Shown: piece after piece, positions 60,201 to 60,265 of the stretch
How positions within the stretch are numbered: position 1 is the first letter of the stretch
Layout of the letters: each line of letters begins with the position of its first letter
Source: JACCYX01 sp964610045
GTDB lineage: Bacteria; Chloroflexota; Chloroflexia; Thermomicrobiales; UBA6265
Direction of reading: 5' to 3'
DNA: 60,265 bases
NCBI GenBank assembly: GCA_964610045.1
Contig: CAZSUN010000013.1
Location: 1 to 60,265 of the forward strand
Position numbers and translations under genes: made by a program
Notes under the pieces: model-generated
Database searches by the model: none
Seen by the model: the letters and a program-made list of their open reading frames with translations, nothing else
What the model was told of the DNA's origin: nothing

Positions 60201-60265
60201 CCATCAACCCGGCGCAGTGTGTCAACGGGGTGGTCGGCAATGCGCAGGTGACGGCGACCGCCGTC
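57236..60265 (+). CDS. Large secreted adhesin-like protein (3' end outside window)
   Basis: The frame is open from GTG 57236 (AAGGGG upstream) to the last base, 1010 codons with no stop. A Sec signal (LGIFLLVVNLFSPFMTLNAASA) is followed by a Pro/Thr stalk of PTTAPQPT-like repeats (residues 50-95) and a DUF11-like domain (about 119-250). Next come thrombospondin type 3-like Asp-rich repeats (DRDADGVANGADNCPD, DSDGDGLTDEQEAELGTDP; about 256-340), likely calcium-binding. An acidic linker, a second DUF11-like domain (about 480-560) and a Gly/Asn-rich region follow. From about 890 a 92-residue unit begins to repeat in tandem. Most cysteines are in the outer domains. A surface adhesin or S-layer-like role is inferred from architecture; the anchor, if any, lies beyond the window. 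Confidence 0.85.
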   Translation, partial: METRKTRNRSVWVHRLGIFLLVVNLFSPFMTLNAASAATDDSTNVENTGTGETSAEPTVVPEPTTAPQPTTAPTVVPQPTAVPTTAPQPTAVPTTAPRSDQNQQSNRDANNEEAPASTGTPKLEVTLRAINPDGSSVSANAFASASAGDTITYAFTVVNYGDGDASNVTIDVEPFTALTPFDCAYDRFTVNESPVAYAGLSLDAGQSVTCVATYTITGDDLGTTLVKTGKAVAADADGNRVDSVNRDPEKAISRLDVGTDRDADGVANGADNCPDINNPGQEDADADGIGDACDDATAPVDSDGDGLTDEQEAELGTDPQNPDTDGDGVNDGDEVAAGTDPLVSDVAPVDPCAPIVVDETDGEATGDDVASEDGTDDAAPADDAAVDPAAECGSISLTKEATGLTVDGVPAFAESETPDFSIVSQIIADAQAAAGVEPVDSTGGELVGPDVVDESTDGEATDEGEPKDDPSSTVALPEFVITFTFTVTNDGEVPVTNIEIVDDLAGISALECDPALPATLEPGASLTCTATYTVTQDDIDAGFVLNTATATADNAPDFTASVVVEFAPAMLGLMDIQPFAIPNPGAYSGCSTASTANGPYADSVCVTISPGTPSDSPPRNGFPGTCPVNTNGNTWSGALGAPDAQHLANTGVPDATAPSLGWRGVMVVEFIDNKLVPNGITGNNAAGGDLLILERGAAAEPSTISISKTGLPGSWIVVGTLAAGSNANVQYFDIDGVASLGEEFSYVQIADLGTPNVNYNGCQDGRNVAGADIDAVWAVSSTVTPPIPTWTDFACVNGATVPGTVNRPANVYIQAPNPNNPDILAIEYTQSGPPTAGGFVTITGTIKAGANVWTSSLPSGWTQGTDGNPATIFYRVPPGTGFFSPGTCTPTSNPTITTNLAQCVNGVVGNAQVTATAVGNGYTVSVNPATPQPGNVNRNWTVTLTLQNGYAWPPNVTTANGWTFAGNVATLVVPTTAVNCTTTSNPTITINPAQCVNGVVGNAQVTATAV
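59906..60265 (+). repeat. 276-bp in-frame tandem repeat within the adhesin gene
   Basis: The 84 bases 59906-59989 recur at 60182-60265 with three mismatches, a period of 276 bp or 92 codons. The conserved part encodes SNPTIT...AQCVNGVVGNAQVTATAV-like sequence. The second copy runs off the window, so the number of units is unknown. Confidence 0.85.

Overview
The window is about 60 kb of GC-rich bacterial DNA (clearly above 60% G+C by eye) from a draft assembly. Frequent GTG starts, several twin-arginine-type signal peptides followed by Ser/Pro/Ala/Gly-rich linkers, and the mix of carbohydrate ABC importers, a GH95 glycosidase, trehalose synthesis and a large ATP-dependent LuxR regulator suggest a Chloroflexota lineage, possibly Thermomicrobia-like. 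That placement is inference; no rRNA or tRNA gene is visible. Two runs of exactly 100 N (13272-13371 and 19550-19649) are each flanked by an identical 55-bp sequence, so both look like scaffold joins of overlapping contig ends.

Region by region. 0.4-8.4 kb, minus strand: phosphoketolase, an FAD-linked oxidase, a MalT/LAL-type LuxR regulator and an OsmC-like protein. 8.5-10.5 kb, plus strand: an aroH chorismate mutase and DAHP synthase operon. It is preceded by a consensus promoter, a short leader reading frame with Phe codons, a pause hairpin and an intrinsic terminator, which is the layout of a transcription attenuator. 10.6-14.7 kb: an MFS transporter, a small unknown protein, a nucleotidyltransferase and an NRAMP metal transporter. 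15.3-28.7 kb is a carbohydrate region. It holds a three-gene ABC importer behind a LacI-type operator, a GH95 alpha-L-fucosidase divergent from an SDR, a frameshifted REP-associated tyrosine transposase flanked by two inverted REP hairpins, a Gfo/Idh/MocA dehydrogenase, and a second importer whose two permeases are fused into one polypeptide. Neither importer has an ATPase gene here.

28.7-40.8 kb: a VOC protein, a secreted C39-like protein, ChaB, GDP-mannose supply (manC, manA), an ADP-ribosylglycohydrolase coupled to manA, a secreted glycosidase-like protein, then a sugar-acid module (HpcH/HpaI aldolase divergent from an enolase-superfamily dehydratase and a kinase-like protein) and trehalose-6-phosphate synthase. 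The dehydratase has a roughly 200-nt, strongly folded 5' leader whose last hairpin can instead pair with the Shine-Dalgarno sequence. 41-44 kb: copper homeostasis (copA-copZ) with a CsoR-type operator placed between -35 and -10. 44.3-48.3 kb: a zinc-ribbon protein, release factor 3 and oligoendopeptidase F. 48.6-56.3 kb, minus strand: a SIMPL-domain protein, an anti-sigma/ECF sigma pair, a secreted ScyD/ScyE-like protein and a heterodimeric ABC exporter with one degenerate ATP site. From 57.2 kb to the right edge an open frame with no stop encodes a large secreted adhesin-like protein (DUF11-like domains, thrombospondin type 3-like calcium repeats, 92-residue tandem repeats), cut off by the window.

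The strongest leads for something new are the aroH leader attenuator, the structured leader before the dehydratase, the REP/RAYT unit, the fused permease, and the hairpins between substrate-binding-protein and permease genes in both importers. All promoter, operator and RNA-fold calls were made by eye from base pairing and consensus matching.
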